64,000 nucleotides of DNA, taken from NCBI GenBank assembly GCA_949361645.1, contig OX442437.1, forward strand, positions 3,120,296 to 3,184,295. Reading direction: 5' to 3'. This DNA is from Spongilla lacustris (lineage: Eukaryota; Porifera; Demospongiae; Spongillida; Spongillidae). Below, in pieces: positions 44,623 to 56,519 of this stretch. The notes under the pieces are model-generated. The model made no database searches. It worked only from the letters and a program-made list of their open reading frames with translations, and was not told where the DNA came from. Every line of letters starts with the position of its first letter. The first letter of the stretch is position 1. Made by a program: the position numbers and the translations under genes.

Positions 44623-45311
44623 CTAGTGCCTGGCCCTGAAGTTTCCCGCCTTAGAACAGGGGGGCTTGCACTTTTGAGCTGCATCCCCAAAACGATAGAT
44701 GTTTTGTCTTGAGGCAGTGGTCTGCAGTAGTCTTTTAAGGTCAGAAACCTCAGTCCGCAACTGGTTCACCTCAGTGTATAATTCAGAGTGTTCTGGTGGT
44801 GTGACAAAAGAAATTGACGTGGAAATGGAAGCTTCCATCACCTTGTCTGCTCGCTCAGCCAACTCTTTCAAGGAAAAGGTTTGTGCTAGTGAGGCCAAAA
44901 CCATACGAACATTTGCTGGTAGGCGCTGCAGAAATAGCTCGCGGAAAAGAGGTCCATTAGCATGCTCTGTGTTGTCGCCCAGTAGTCGCTCCATCCGTCT
45001 TAACAAGCGAGAAGGAGCTGTTCTCCCAGCTCTTTATCGCTAAGCAATTGCTGTAGCTGGTGCCATTGTGATACCGCGGTTCGTTGAATCAATTCCATAC
45101 GCAACTCAGTATAAAGACGAGAGGTAGGTGGATTAAGGATGAGGTCGCGTACCTCTGTGGCAACTTCGGGCAAGAGAGATACGACGACGTAGTCAAATTT
45201 GGTTCGTTCGACAGAAAGACCTCTTGCCTGAAATTGCGCCTCTACCTGTGCGAACCATAACGATGGGTCGGCGGGCCAGAAAGGCGGTAGTTTGACACTG
45301 ACGGCAGACAC
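44623..45311 (-). pseudogene. Gypsy-E Gag
   Basis: Two frames, 45311-45000 and 45006-44623, joined by a one-base overlap shift near 45003. Visible: KLPPFWPADPSLWFAQVEAQ, FDYVVVSLLPEVATEVRDL, LFRELFLQRLPANVRMVLAS, then a coiled stretch and RFGDAAQKCKPPCSKAGNF. The codon at the expected start is GTG rather than ATG (45311-45309). The CCHC knuckle usual in Gag is not obvious. Confidence 0.85.
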
Positions 45312-45320
45312 GTGTACCGA

Positions 45321-45415
45321 TGTGGAAGATTAAATATCTGTAATATTAATCACCACGTGATACAACATACATATCTATCTCTAATTAAAGCCCATGTCCG
45401 TATATGTCCGCTACA
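45321..45415 (-). repeat. 5' LTR of Gypsy-E (95 bp)
   Basis: Minus-strand reading starts TGTAGCGGACATATACGG and ends TCTTCCACA. GTTG at 45416-45419 is the second copy of the target duplication. Confidence 0.9.
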
Positions 45416-45892
45416 GTTGTTTCGGACAACAAGAAGACGTTTAGATCCGCCCACAAGGAACTTCCCCAGATCCAAACACATCCTGTTGTTGAGAACTTCT
45501 TCGCAGAGCAACGAATAGAATGGCGCTTCAACTTGGAGAAGGCTCCTTGGTGGGGTGGATTTTTTGAGAGGATGGTTGGCTCAGTCAAGAGGCTTGAAAA
45601 GGGTCATAGGTCATGCGAGGTTGACATTTGATGAACTATTGACTGTTATTGTGGGGAACTCTCAATTCCAGGCCACTTACATACCTCTCAGCTGACAATC
45701 TCGATGAACCACTCACTCCAGCACACCTGCTCACAGGCGGTCGACTCCATGGATTACCTGACACACACGTATCGTCAGAGTTGGATTTGGGCTTTGTTAC
45801 ATGAAGTACTCATTCTGCTGTCACTTCACGAATGAAACATCTTCAACTCATTCTGCAACACTTCTGGAAACGTTGGAAGACTGAGTATCTCA
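45416..45892 (+). pseudogene. BEL/Pao Pol, part 2: integrase core and C-terminus
   Basis: Resumes in VVSDNKKTFRSAHKEL, then RIEWRFNLEKAPWWGGFFER and MVGSVKR with the catalytic Glu, LTPAHLLTGGRLHGLPD and LILQHFWKRWKTEYLIDLR. Frame changes occur near 45600, 45695 and 45800. The reading joins exactly with 41392 once the Gypsy-E insertion and one GTTG are discounted. Confidence 0.85.
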
Positions 45893-46540
45893 TTGACCTG
45901 AGGCTTCGAAGCCCATTGATTCTCCACCAACAAGGACACCATATAGTTCAGCTACCACCTTAGACTTGGGGGTGTAACCACGAATGGCTAACCGTGACGC
46001 CACCTGCGAAAAGGCCTTTAATGCTTCTGGTCCCCAGGCCCCATAGTTCTCCACTGCCAATGGTACACATCGCCAACCCAACTCAGCACACTTGGGATCA
46101 TTTTCGTTATGTTTTCTGTGCTCAACTGCCTTTGCTGAAACCCCTGGTACATGCCCACTTCCAGCAAAGTGTGTGAATTAAGCGAGGATGTAACTGTGAT
46201 GTCAAAGGCAGCTGAGGTGCCACAATCCCAATTGGTAGCAAGGATGTCTGCAGCCTGTGTTCTGGAATTATCATGTCCCCATCCACTGACCTCAAAGTGT
46301 GCAGATAAACAAGCTCGCTGAAAGGTGCTGTAGATCACATTTCAAATAGTGTTGCGCCTGGTTGTTACATCACCTCCTCTTTTGCATGTGACACAGTGGT
46401 AACCCAGAGGGTCAAGTGCACAGTTGGGACATAGGGGACAAACTATTGTATTTCCATCTAAACTCAACGAGGGATTGACTCCCAACCACCATTTCACTGC
46501 TGTTTGAAACTCACTCGGGTCAAGGTGCAGTCCCAAGCTG
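45893..46540 (-). pseudogene. Endonuclease region of a non-LTR retroelement, family 1
   Basis: Same family as 10561-11217: SEFQTAVKWWLGV, CPLCPNCALDPLGYHCVTCK (the CCHC knuckle) near 46440, AADILATNWDCGTSAAFDIT near 46240, then GWRCVPLAVENYGAWGPEAL near 46050 and ASRLAIRGYTPKSK. Frame shifts occur near 46340 and 46080. No RT is attached. Confidence 0.75.
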
Positions 46541-46779
46541 CAGCTGACGGACTGTCTTTTTATAATTGTGAACTAAAATGCATAACCACTGCTATGGAAT
46601 TACATGACACTGTGAACAGCTGGATGGTGGATGTTATTATAATCTTCCTTTCCTCGCTATTACGAATTATACAGCCATACAATGTGAAACGCCATAAGTG
46701 TGTACTATGTACAGAAGGCTATTTCTGTTGTTCAAAAAAAAGCCACACTTAAACACACAATGAAAGTGATATTGAATGG

Positions 46780-46995
46780 GCTAAATAAATTAAATATGAA
46801 CCACTTAGGAGACAGCATGCTGACATGTGGAAAAAATCCCATAGTGAAGTAATGGGTTCGGTCAGAGCAAAGATGTCCGTTGCCATTCTTAGGGCAACTA
46901 ATCTTTATCTGTCTGCGTGGCCATTAAAGGAAATGGAGGAGAGTGATGGACATTAATGATGGAGCTGGGCTCCTCAGTTACATGGACTAAATTGT
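46780..46995 (+). pseudogene. Fragment of non-LTR endonuclease C-terminus, family 2
   Basis: SEVMGSVRAKMSVAILRATN and LYL near 46840-46920 match the WLRAKLSFAILRATNLCL block of the fragment at 26160-26895. Short and broken by stops. Confidence 0.5.
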
Positions 46996-47362
46996 GCAAC
47001 CTGTTTTATGTTTTCTTTATACTTTTGGTTCTTAAAAATAAAACGCAATATGGTATAAAACAGATCGATTTTGAGAATTATTAATATCTCTGATAAGCAT
47101 TGTCACAAGCTTTAATTTGGCTGTTACTGTTGGAGGTCATTTCAAATACCAGTATTGCATCTGAAATAAGCCTGCTTTCTTCTCAGAATTACTTTTAACT
47201 GGAGGCCCGGCACACCTCTACAAGTGGCTAGCCCCATCTTTATATTGCACTTCCAAATACACTCAATTTAGATAAAAATCAGTGAAACAAGATATAGAAG
47301 TTCAATTCAAATAAAGTTAGTGATGTAGGATTTCATTAAGCAAGTTCAGGCAGGTAGATTTG
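46996..47362. other. No gene recognised
   Basis: AT-rich sequence between the non-LTR fragments. Confidence 0.45.
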
Positions 47363-47590
47363 CTAAATAATGAGGTCTGTAAAAAAGATGACAACGACTT
47401 TTAATATGAATATTATACACTTACAAAAATTAAATAGAAGATAATCATAAAAAAATAACATACTCAGGCACATGCACACACATAATAACACATACAAATT
47501 CCATTCATAAGCTGATATGGGTAGTCCAGCCCCATCATCCATGTGCACTGCACTTCTCCATTTCACACTGCTTCCCTTTCCCATCCAGTC
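47363..47590 (-). pseudogene. Tail of non-LTR endonuclease C-terminus, family 2
   Basis: VKWRSAVHMDDGAGLP near 47525-47570 corresponds to the TKWRSGVGMDGAGLP tail at 26180-26230. Just beyond it, 47563-47617 is a 27-bp tandem duplication (CTGCTTCCCTTTCCCATCCA and its copy). Confidence 0.45.
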
Positions 47591-48144
47591 ACTCTGCTTC
47601 CCTTTCCCATCCAGTCACTTCACTTAGTACTAGAGTATACTGAGAAATCTACCTTGCCATTTATTGCTGTAAGGACATCACACTTGCTGCTTCTCTGATG
47701 TCTGTATTATTGATTCCGTAATTCCTTGTTTCCTTACTCAATTGGCATCCACAAATCCAACATCACGAATTTTATTATATCTCAGGTTAGGACTGCCTTT
47801 TGTACATTTCATATCTAAAAAACCTTCGCACATTGTTGCATGGGTAGCAGCAGTCAAAGACACACATCCATAGATTATATTATTAGTGGTGCTTTGAACT
47901 TGATATGACAAAGGCTCCCCAGCCTTGATCTGTTTTTAGTACAGTACAGTTTTTGAGTACTTCTGGAGGGGTTTTCAATGCAAAGCATTAGCTTCTGGGG
48001 CTTTCTCAATGGGGTAGACGAATAAATGGTATAAACCTTGCAATGTAAATAATTTCAGTTGTGGGCAATAAAAAAAAAGGTTCACTACTGTGTCTCTGAC
48101 TGGTTACTGGTGAGTCTGGGGTCTGGTTACATGCCCTCCCTGTC

Positions 48145-48485
48145 TCTTCCATAGGCCTCGGATGGATGATCAAACAACCAGGACAGCTGTTGGCCTCCGT
48201 CTGGGCACAAGTCAACCCCCACTGTGGATGTTATGTTGGTGCCCTCGCTACTCGTGATCATGGGATCAGCTGTATCAAAAGCCAAGGTCATTTTTCAAGG
48301 CATGTTGCTATCAATGCCATCATACACAGGTCACTAGCTGCAGTTAATGTACCATGCAGATCAGATGGTAAGCGACCTGACGTTTCTTCCATTGCCCCAT
48401 GGAAGTCTGGCCAGTGTCTTGTTTGGGACAATATCACATTTGGAATGGCCTTACACTTATCACTATGTGAGTGGTGGTAGAGAGA
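48145..48485 (+). pseudogene. Zinc finger and endonuclease of a non-LTR retroelement, family 3
   Basis: RMDDQTTRTAVGLRLG begins in one frame near 48155; then CGCYVGALATRDHGISCIKS (zinc finger) and RHVAINAIIHRSLAAVNVP, ending SDGKRPDVSSIAPWKSGQCL and VWDNI near 48430. RPD...WD fits the PD-(D/E)xK catalytic core. I recall this block from the C-termini of many invertebrate reverse transcriptase proteins. Frame change near 48225. Confidence 0.6.
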
Positions 48486-48529
48486 CAAGGATCAGTCATA
48501 TATACTAGCTGCAGAAGAACCCACCGCAG

Positions 48530-48775
48530 CTGTAGCAACACATTGCCTAGCAACATCATGTTTTGTAGAAGCTGCTGAAGAACCCACCTAAATGCTACAG
48601 CATGTACATGTAGCAACACATTGCCTAGCAACATCATGTTTTGTGGTTTGGTTTTGACTGTACATAAGCATAGCAACAGTTTACATTTTGAAGGTAACAG
48701 CAGACCTGGACTGTAGATATTTTTGACTTGTTACCAGCTGTTATCTTCAAAATAAATGTAAACATCTACAGTCCT
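48530..48775. repeat. 35-bp direct repeat and nested hairpin
   Basis: TAGCAACACATTGCCTAGCA and its continuation to CATGTTTTGT occur twice, 48533-48567 and 48608-48645. At 48680-48770, TTTACATTTTGAAGGTAACA pairs with the TGTTATCTTCAAAATAAATG stretch, and GGACTGTAGAT pairs with ATCTACAGTCC, giving interleaved inverted repeats. Confidence 0.6.
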
Positions 48776-49689
48776 ACAATTAAGGTTACCTTTTGACTAA
48801 GCATCCATTTGCCATTGAGAATAGGTCCCCCATATATGTCTGCTTCTCAGACATATATGTATTATCCACTCAAGGTGGAGGGTATCATGAGGCTCAACCT
48901 CACTCATTGTCGCCTATTTTAGGCAAATGAATCTGCTTGGACAATCAGCTGATAATATTGCTAGTCACAATACAACACCAGATTGGAGAATTGGATGCTA
49001 ATGTTTTTCATGAAGCCAAATTGCATTGCAAATACATTTGATTAATGGGCAATGATGCCTGTACTGTGTGTTGACGCTGATTGATAACGGCACCAGCCTC
49101 ACTCTCGAGTCAATGTGTACACCAGACCTTGCCAAGCGAATCACACTGAATATTCCATGAACAACTAACATTTACGTGCTGTGGTAGCATGTTCTTTCCA
49201 CCTCACGCTTCCCCTTCGGACACTTCTGGTATCGGGCTCTTTTCGCTGGTTTTTACAAATCAGCTCTGTAGCTCTCACAAGCAGACACCCAGACAGAAGC
49301 CCGCATTTGTTCTGGATCTCGATTTTGGAGGTATTCCTCTTGTCGTTTAGCTCTCCTTTATTGTCATCAAGTCATTTTGACCAAAACAACTTTGCTAGCT
49401 GTAAGCGGTTTATAACCGTTCCTATCCCGGAGTTATACTCACTCAAAAAGAAATAAGACGACTACGGAGAAAATGGGTCTGGGAACGAAGAACAGTACGA
49501 TGGTAAAGCAAACTGGCGACTTGAACAACACATGGAAAAGATCACCTTTCCATTCGAGTCGATAGCAACAAAGAGCTAAACTATCCGTTTCTCGTTATGC
49601 AAGTTATATGCGAGTCGCGTTTTTGTTTAATGACTTCATGATACGGCACAATTCCTGTATGGAACCTACCTACTAGCGTAGGTTCCAAT
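48776..49689. other. No gene recognised
   Basis: No exon, repeat or RNA gene identified. An open stretch at 49181-49456 (+) shows no family signal. Confidence 0.45.
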
Positions 49690-52345
49690 ATTATACCACA
49701 TGACTGTGCATACTATACCACAGGACTGTACATATATTATACCACAGGATTGTACATATTATATATACCACATATACCACAGGACACTAAGGACAGATAC
49801 CACAAGACAGAACATATTATACCATAGGACAGAACCACAGACCAGAACATATTATACCACAGGACAGAACATATTACACCACACATTGTACCACAGGACA
49901 GAACCACAGAACAGAACATATTATACCATAGGACAGAACCACAGAACAGAACATATTATACCACACATATTATACCACAGGACAGAACCACAGAACAGAA
50001 CATATTATACCACACATATTATACCACAGGACAGAACCACAGAACAGAACATATACCACAGGACAGAACCACAGAACAGATCATATTATACCACACATAT
50101 TATACCACAGGACAGAACAACAGAACAGAACACATTATACCACAGGACAGAACCACAGAACAGATCATATTATACCACACATATTATACCACAGGACAGA
50201 ACAACAGAACAGAACATATTGTACCACAGGACAGAACAACAGAACAGAACATATTATACCACAGGACAGAACCACAGAACAGAACATATTATACCACAGG
50301 ACAGAACCACAGAACAAAACATATTATACCACAGGACAGAACATTAACGCAGGACAGAAACTATTATACCACACATACATGTATTATACTACAGGACAGA
50401 ACATATTATAGCACAGGACAGAACATATTATAGCACAGGACAGAACATATTATAGCACAGGACAGAACATATTATAGCACAGGACAGAACATATTATAAC
50501 ACCGGACAGAACCTCCACACATACATGATTATACCACAGGACGGAACATATTATACCACAGAACAGAACATATTATAGCACAGGACAGAGCATATTATAA
50601 CACAGGACAGAACATATTATAACACAGGACAGAACCTATTATACCACCCATACATGTATCATACCACAGGACGGAACATATACCACAGAACAGAACATAT
50701 TATACCACAGGACAGAACATATTATATCACAGGACAGAACCACAGAACAGAACATATTATACCACAGCCTCTGGACTGTCCCACACATTATACCATATAC
50801 TATACCACAGGACTGTACATATCTGTACATACTATACCACAGGACTGTACATATACCATACCACAGGACAGAACATATTATATACCAAAGGGCAGAACAT
50901 ATTATACCACATAATATTATACCACAGGACAGAACCTATTATACCACCACTGGACCACTGGACAGAACATATTATACCACAGGACAGAACATATCACAGG
51001 ACAGAACCACAGAACAGAATTATACCACAGGACAGAACATAACATATATTATACCACGGAACAGAACATAATTATATCACAGAACAGAACATATTATATC
51101 ACAGGACAGAACATATACCATACATATTATATCACAGGACAGAACCACAGGACAGAACATATACGACGGAACAGAACATTTTATACCACAGGACAGAACA
51201 TATACCACAGAACAGAACATATTATACCATATGCACTATACCACAGGACAGTACATATATTATACCACAGCAGTGTGTACATATCATAATACCACATATT
51301 ATACCATAGGACTGTACACATTATACCATATATTATACCACAGCCTCAGGACTGTCCCACACATTATACCATATACTATACCACAGGACTGTACATATCT
51401 GTACATACTATACCATAGGACTGTACATATCTGGACATACTATACCACAGGACTGTACATATCTGTACATACTATACCACAGGACTGTACATATCTGTAC
51501 ATACTATACCACAGGACTGTACATATCTGTACATACTATACCACAGGACAGAACATATTATATACCAAAGGGCAGAACATATTATACCACATATATTATA
51601 CCACAGGACAGAACCTATTATACCACCACTGGACCACTGGACAGAACATATTATACCACAGGACAGAACCACAGAACAGAATTATACCACAGGACAGAAC
51701 ATATATTATACCACAGAACAGAACATAATTATATCACAGAACAGAACATATTATTTCACAGGACAGAACATATACCATACATATTATACCACAGGACAGA
51801 ACATATACCATACATATTATACCACAGGACAGAGCATATACCATACATATTATACCACAGGACAGAACCACAGACGACAACATATCATACCACAGCACAT
51901 GTACAGAACTGAACATATTATATCACAGGACAGAGCATATACCACGGAACAAAACATATTATACCACAGGACAGAACATATTATACCATATGCACTATAC
52001 CACAGGACAGTACATATACTATACCACATATCATTATACCACAGCAGTGTGTACATATCATTATACCACATATTATACCATAGGACTGTACACATTATAC
52101 CATATATTATACCACGGCCTCAGGACTGTCCCACACATTATACCATATACTATACCACAGGACTGTACATATCTGGACATACTATACCATAGGACTGTAC
52201 ATATCTGTGCATACTATACCACAGGACTGTACATATCTGGACATACTATACCATAGGACTGTACATATCTATACATACTACATGTACACCACAGGACTGT
52301 ACATACTATACCACAGGACTGTACATATTATACCACAAGACGATA
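49690..52345. repeat. 2.6-kb AT-rich satellite with two unit types
   Basis: Unit 1, ACCACAGGACAGAACATATT plus AT, is 22 bp, often paired with AACCACAGAACAG. Unit 2, around CCACAGGACTGTACATATCT, is about 32 bp and occurs in blocks at 50800-50870, 51230-51550 and 52000-52345. The segment 51230-51560 recurs at about 51985-52280, so higher-order blocks have been duplicated. Open frames here are composition artefacts. Confidence 0.93.
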
Positions 52346-52715
52346 CATATTGCTTGATAGGTGACTTGGCTTGACAGGTGGCTTTTAACAGGTTAACAAG
52401 TGACTGGACAGGTTATCAGTTTATTTGACAGATGGCTTGACGGGACAGGTAACTAGATGGAATGTGGACTTGAATATACTCCAAATGATCTAACTTCCAC
52501 AGGAGGGTTCTCAACATATGATGCTTCCTCAATGATGACAATGAACTCATGAGCATCACTGCAAAAATAAATAAAAACACAAAGTCATGTATACTTGTAA
52601 CTTGTATTAAAATTAATTCTTTTCCATGTGTTATATTACACGTTAATAAGAATGGGCACAAATGTTTGCAAATCATACAGTTCTATATTAATGCACCTTT
52701 CTCAATTCATATTAA

Positions 52716-53423
52716 CACCGCGTCCGCGAGTAAAGTGGGTTAAATTTAAACCGTTTTAGGGGGAAATAAAAAAACTAAAAGATCCGCTGAGGAGTATTTT
52801 TCTTTTCAAATACAGGAATGTGAAAGTACAACTCTTGAGACAACATTGGATGCATGTTGTGAGAGATCATTCAACTTGCTGGATGCTACAAGTGCGGCGA
52901 TATAAAAGAGGTCCATTTCGATGAAACTATTCCATCATCATAGAAAAATGGCCATTGTATAAGCCAAGTTGAACTTTTAAACATTTCTATGCTTTTTCAA
53001 TCATACGCAATGCATTTTTTTTTACTATGTGCATGTGTTCTATCGTGTCTATAGAACGCTATACATTACCGAGTGTGGTTTAACTTTGCTGCTTTGCACG
53101 CTGCTTTGTGAGTCTGCATGCAGATGTGATTTTTATTATCAGGGAAACCAAGAGCTGCATTAATATAGATGGCTCATGCATGCTTATGAATTTACAGTAA
53201 AGAAGGGAAGGGGTGTAAAAGGATAAAATGATAGGCGTAGTACCGAACAAGTTTATTTAAAGTGCAAGCATCAAAACTGTGATAGTTGCAGCTCTTATAA
53301 ATTATAATGTGAACATAGTGTAAAAGGTTACTCTAATCATTTTACAACGAGCACCTGTGATTCTGTTGCTAGCGGATCTTTTAGTTTCCCCCTAATTCGG
53401 ACCCACTTTACTCGTGGACAGTG
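52716..53423. mobile_element. piggyBac-like MITE (708 bp) with TTAA target
   Basis: TTAA stands at both edges (52712-52715 and 53424-53427). Inside, CAC-G-GTCC-CGAGTAAAGTGG at the left and its reverse complement at the right form about 24-bp inverted ends; a second matching block, AGGGGGAAA...CTAAAAGATCCGC, extends similarity to about 75 bp. No transposase is encoded. Confidence 0.75.
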
Positions 53424-53427
53424 TTAA

Positions 53428-54229
53428 TAAAATGTAGGGTTAAAAACAATTCTTGATGCTTCGTAAGTGTCTAGGCATGTCAGAAAAATGTATTTAGAAA
53501 GTGAATGTTTTAATTTCAAAAAAGAAAAATAATAGCATTTTTAAAGTAACCAAGTAAGGTGCACTTACCACAACAGCTGACTGGAGCAGAGTAGCAGACA
53601 ACAGCAGAAAGGCCAGCTGAAAAACAGCAGAAAGGCCAGCTGAAAAACAGGCAAGCTTTATACATATCCTATCATCATAGCCCATCAAAAAACTTACAAG
53701 CGAGGTGGATTCAGAAGCTGGAGCACGCCCACTTACGGACTATAGTGCTTTTGGAGACCCTAGCAATTTATGTATCATTTATGTGCACATACATAAACAT
53801 ACATTTCCATGTGCAACTAAAACAGTTACGCAAAATGTAACAGGAATCCGACCAAAAGGGTATACATGACATAAGTGCAGTGTGTGACTTCTAACCTCCG
53901 ATGCAGCCATCCACATACATGTATTCCTACGAACACATGCTGAGTCTGCATGACTGGTGTACTGAAGAGCTATCGCCCTATAATGAGTGTACTGTGGCCA
54001 ACCTAAAAATAAAAAGCACACAATTCTAGTTATACATGTATGTTCAAGCAGAGCACCAACAATGCCCACTCGCTCCTCTCTCCTCAAGCTTTTAACTCCT
54101 CCTATTCTTGCTCCTCCCATCACTACCTCTTCCCCATCCTCTCTCTTTTTGTAAGGCCTTTATTCTCTCAGATTGTTCGCCTATAACCCCGACACCCTCT
54201 TTTTTTTACTTCTCTCCCTCTGCTTTTCC
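53428..54229. other. No proven gene; short repeat
   Basis: A 22-bp tandem duplication (AACAGCAGAAAGGCCAGCTG) lies at about 53597-53650. On the minus strand a strong acceptor-like site TTTTTATTTTTAG at about 54005 precedes an open block (53779-54000), but nothing identifies a product. Confidence 0.4.
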
Positions 54230-56030
54230 TTCACTAATATTGCCTAGTGTGGATGCACCACCTCAACGCAGACCAATAGCACAAACTCACTGTGCGCATT
54301 TTGGCACCATACACTGCCATCTCCTCTGATCTCAGCATACTGTTGAATTGACCCTAGATGGAGTTTGGTAGACCACAGGTGTAGAGGTATTCAATATATC
54401 AGTGCCAGGGGTGGCCAGTGATCTCCTACTGGAAGATGGAAGCACGGAACACATGAAAATCTGGAAGTAAAGACAGTTGGTTATAAGGCACATGCGTACA
54501 CATGGGAGTCCTGTAATGCACTTTTGTACAGAAACTCAGCTTTCCCTTGTTACTTTTGGGTGCATGACCACATCATCCACAGATCATATCTTGATGGTGA
54601 TAGACCACCAGCCCATCACATGGTTTGAGCTAGCAGTATATGTGATGGTAGGAGTGATAAGGTGTATATGGATAAGGGACAGGAGTGGGGAGGAAAGAAT
54701 GAAGAAGAGAGGGAGGAAGGAATGGGGAGAAGAGGGCAAGGAAGGAATGGATATTACTACATACCAACAGATGAAGGTACTTCTCTCAACCTAAGTCTGG
54801 TAATCATGTCCATCGGAGTAAATATACAATGTAGATCCCTTATCTTTGAGGGTCTGGGAAGAGAAGGCAGGCTTGTGAAACACACAAAAGGGAAAGGTAG
54901 GGGGGTAAGGAGGGGAGGGAGGGGAAAGAGGGGAGGAAATGGAATAAGAGGAGGAAGGAGTAGGAGATGGAGAGAGGGAAGGAGATTTTTCCTGTCATAA
55001 CACACTGCAGTATACTGGAATTGGGCTGAACATTGATGGCAAGAGGATGAATTGAGCTGCATGGTCCCTAAAAATGTCGAAATTAAATATAGTATAGATA
55101 ATATGCAAATCAGTTAATGAAATTAAAAAACCTCAACAACAGATATGAATGTAAAGACATCAACCAATAGTTACAGCCTATATATCTAGATCTTTGATGC
55201 ACAGCATGATATATGTACTAGTCTTGAGCAGAGTGGAAGCCTATGTGTGCAGTGGCTTCATAGTTTTAAATGCATACATGCATGTATGTATGTTATACAA
55301 TCAAAGCATAGAGAAATTGCATATGCCATGTCTGTCAAGATGTGGTTCGTGCATGGGTTAGAATGTCCTTGAAAGGGGAAAGTGGTGTGCACCATTTGGG
55401 AGAGTATCCATAGGAGTGAGGGCAACCTACTCACTGGCTTTGTAATAGACACACTGTTCTCAACTTCAACATTTATAAAGCCATTTTGACATACATGTGT
55501 TGACCATAAAATGTAATGGGGAAGGTGGAAATAATACAGTGCCACTATCATAGCACACTCCACCACATCATCCAAGCATTTAAATTTCATATGTAGTTTG
55601 AGCCCATATTCTTAAAATTGGCAGTTATTTTCTTTGATTGTGTAACATTTAGACAACACACACTAGACATGGGTCATCGCAGCACATATTCACATCATTC
55701 CAAGCACATTCAATCATTCCAAATAGACACATCATCCCAGCACACAGCCTTTGCATTGTTTATATTTTTTAACATAACCGACCCAGATTGTCCCACAAAG
55801 TCAAATCAACACCACAATGAAATGCCCAATACAAACTAACCATGGTTCATCCTTAAAATGTCAGCACAATCCAACAATCACAGTGTATCCAACACCAAAA
55901 GGAACACTGAGGAGGGAAGCTTGCAGACATCAGGCTCCATTAAGTAGGACAGATGGGGTTTGGCTCCAGCCTAGGGACACGTCCGTGAGGAGGGAGAGGT
56001 GATTTGGAGGCAATAGTGGTGCAGAATCAA
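54230..56030. repeat. Module family, copy A
   Basis: Three modules: X (54270-54690) also found at 63010-63450; Y (54745-54900) resembling 56340-56480 and 63530-64000; Z (55370-55860) also found at 57520-57870. Between them lie polypurine stretches (54660-54760 and 54890-54990). Identity is roughly 75-85 percent by eye. Confidence 0.65.
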
Positions 56031-56281
56031 AGGTAAAAATGCAATGTCTAATCCTATCTTTATCACATTACAAAGACAACTACATGTATATTTAAGTGCG
56101 TTACATTTTTCATTATTAGTACACACCGGATGTTGCATTCAAATCCATCACCAATACAATATGCACAGCTAATTGTACACACACCATCCCAGCACATGAA
56201 TGGTAATATGGTTACAGGAGTAAATATGGACAACCTGGGAGAGAGGAGGGGAGGAAGGAATGGGGAAGAGGAGGTAGGAAT

Positions 56282-56306
56282 GGGGGGGGGGGGGGGGGGG
56301 GGGGGG
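56282..56306 (+). repeat. G25 homopolymer
   Basis: Unbroken run of 25 G inside a purine-only stretch; strong G-quadruplex potential. Confidence 0.9.
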
Positions 56307-56519
56307 AGAGAGGAATCGAGAGAAATTTGTGAGAGGACATACATATTACTACATACCAGAATAGATGAAGGTACTTCTCTCCACCAATGTTAGATATCTT
56401 TGGAAACACTTTCATTGGATTAAATATTGATGCCTCATCTTTGGGGGAAGAAAAGGTAGTCTTGTGAAACCCACAAGAAGAAAAGGGTAAAGTGTAAAGG
56501 TAAATGGGAGGATGAGGAG

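Noticed and set aside
49700..52256. 215- and 165-codon frames with YHRTEPQNRTYYT-type repeats
   Set aside because: Satellite translation; no start context or non-repetitive part.
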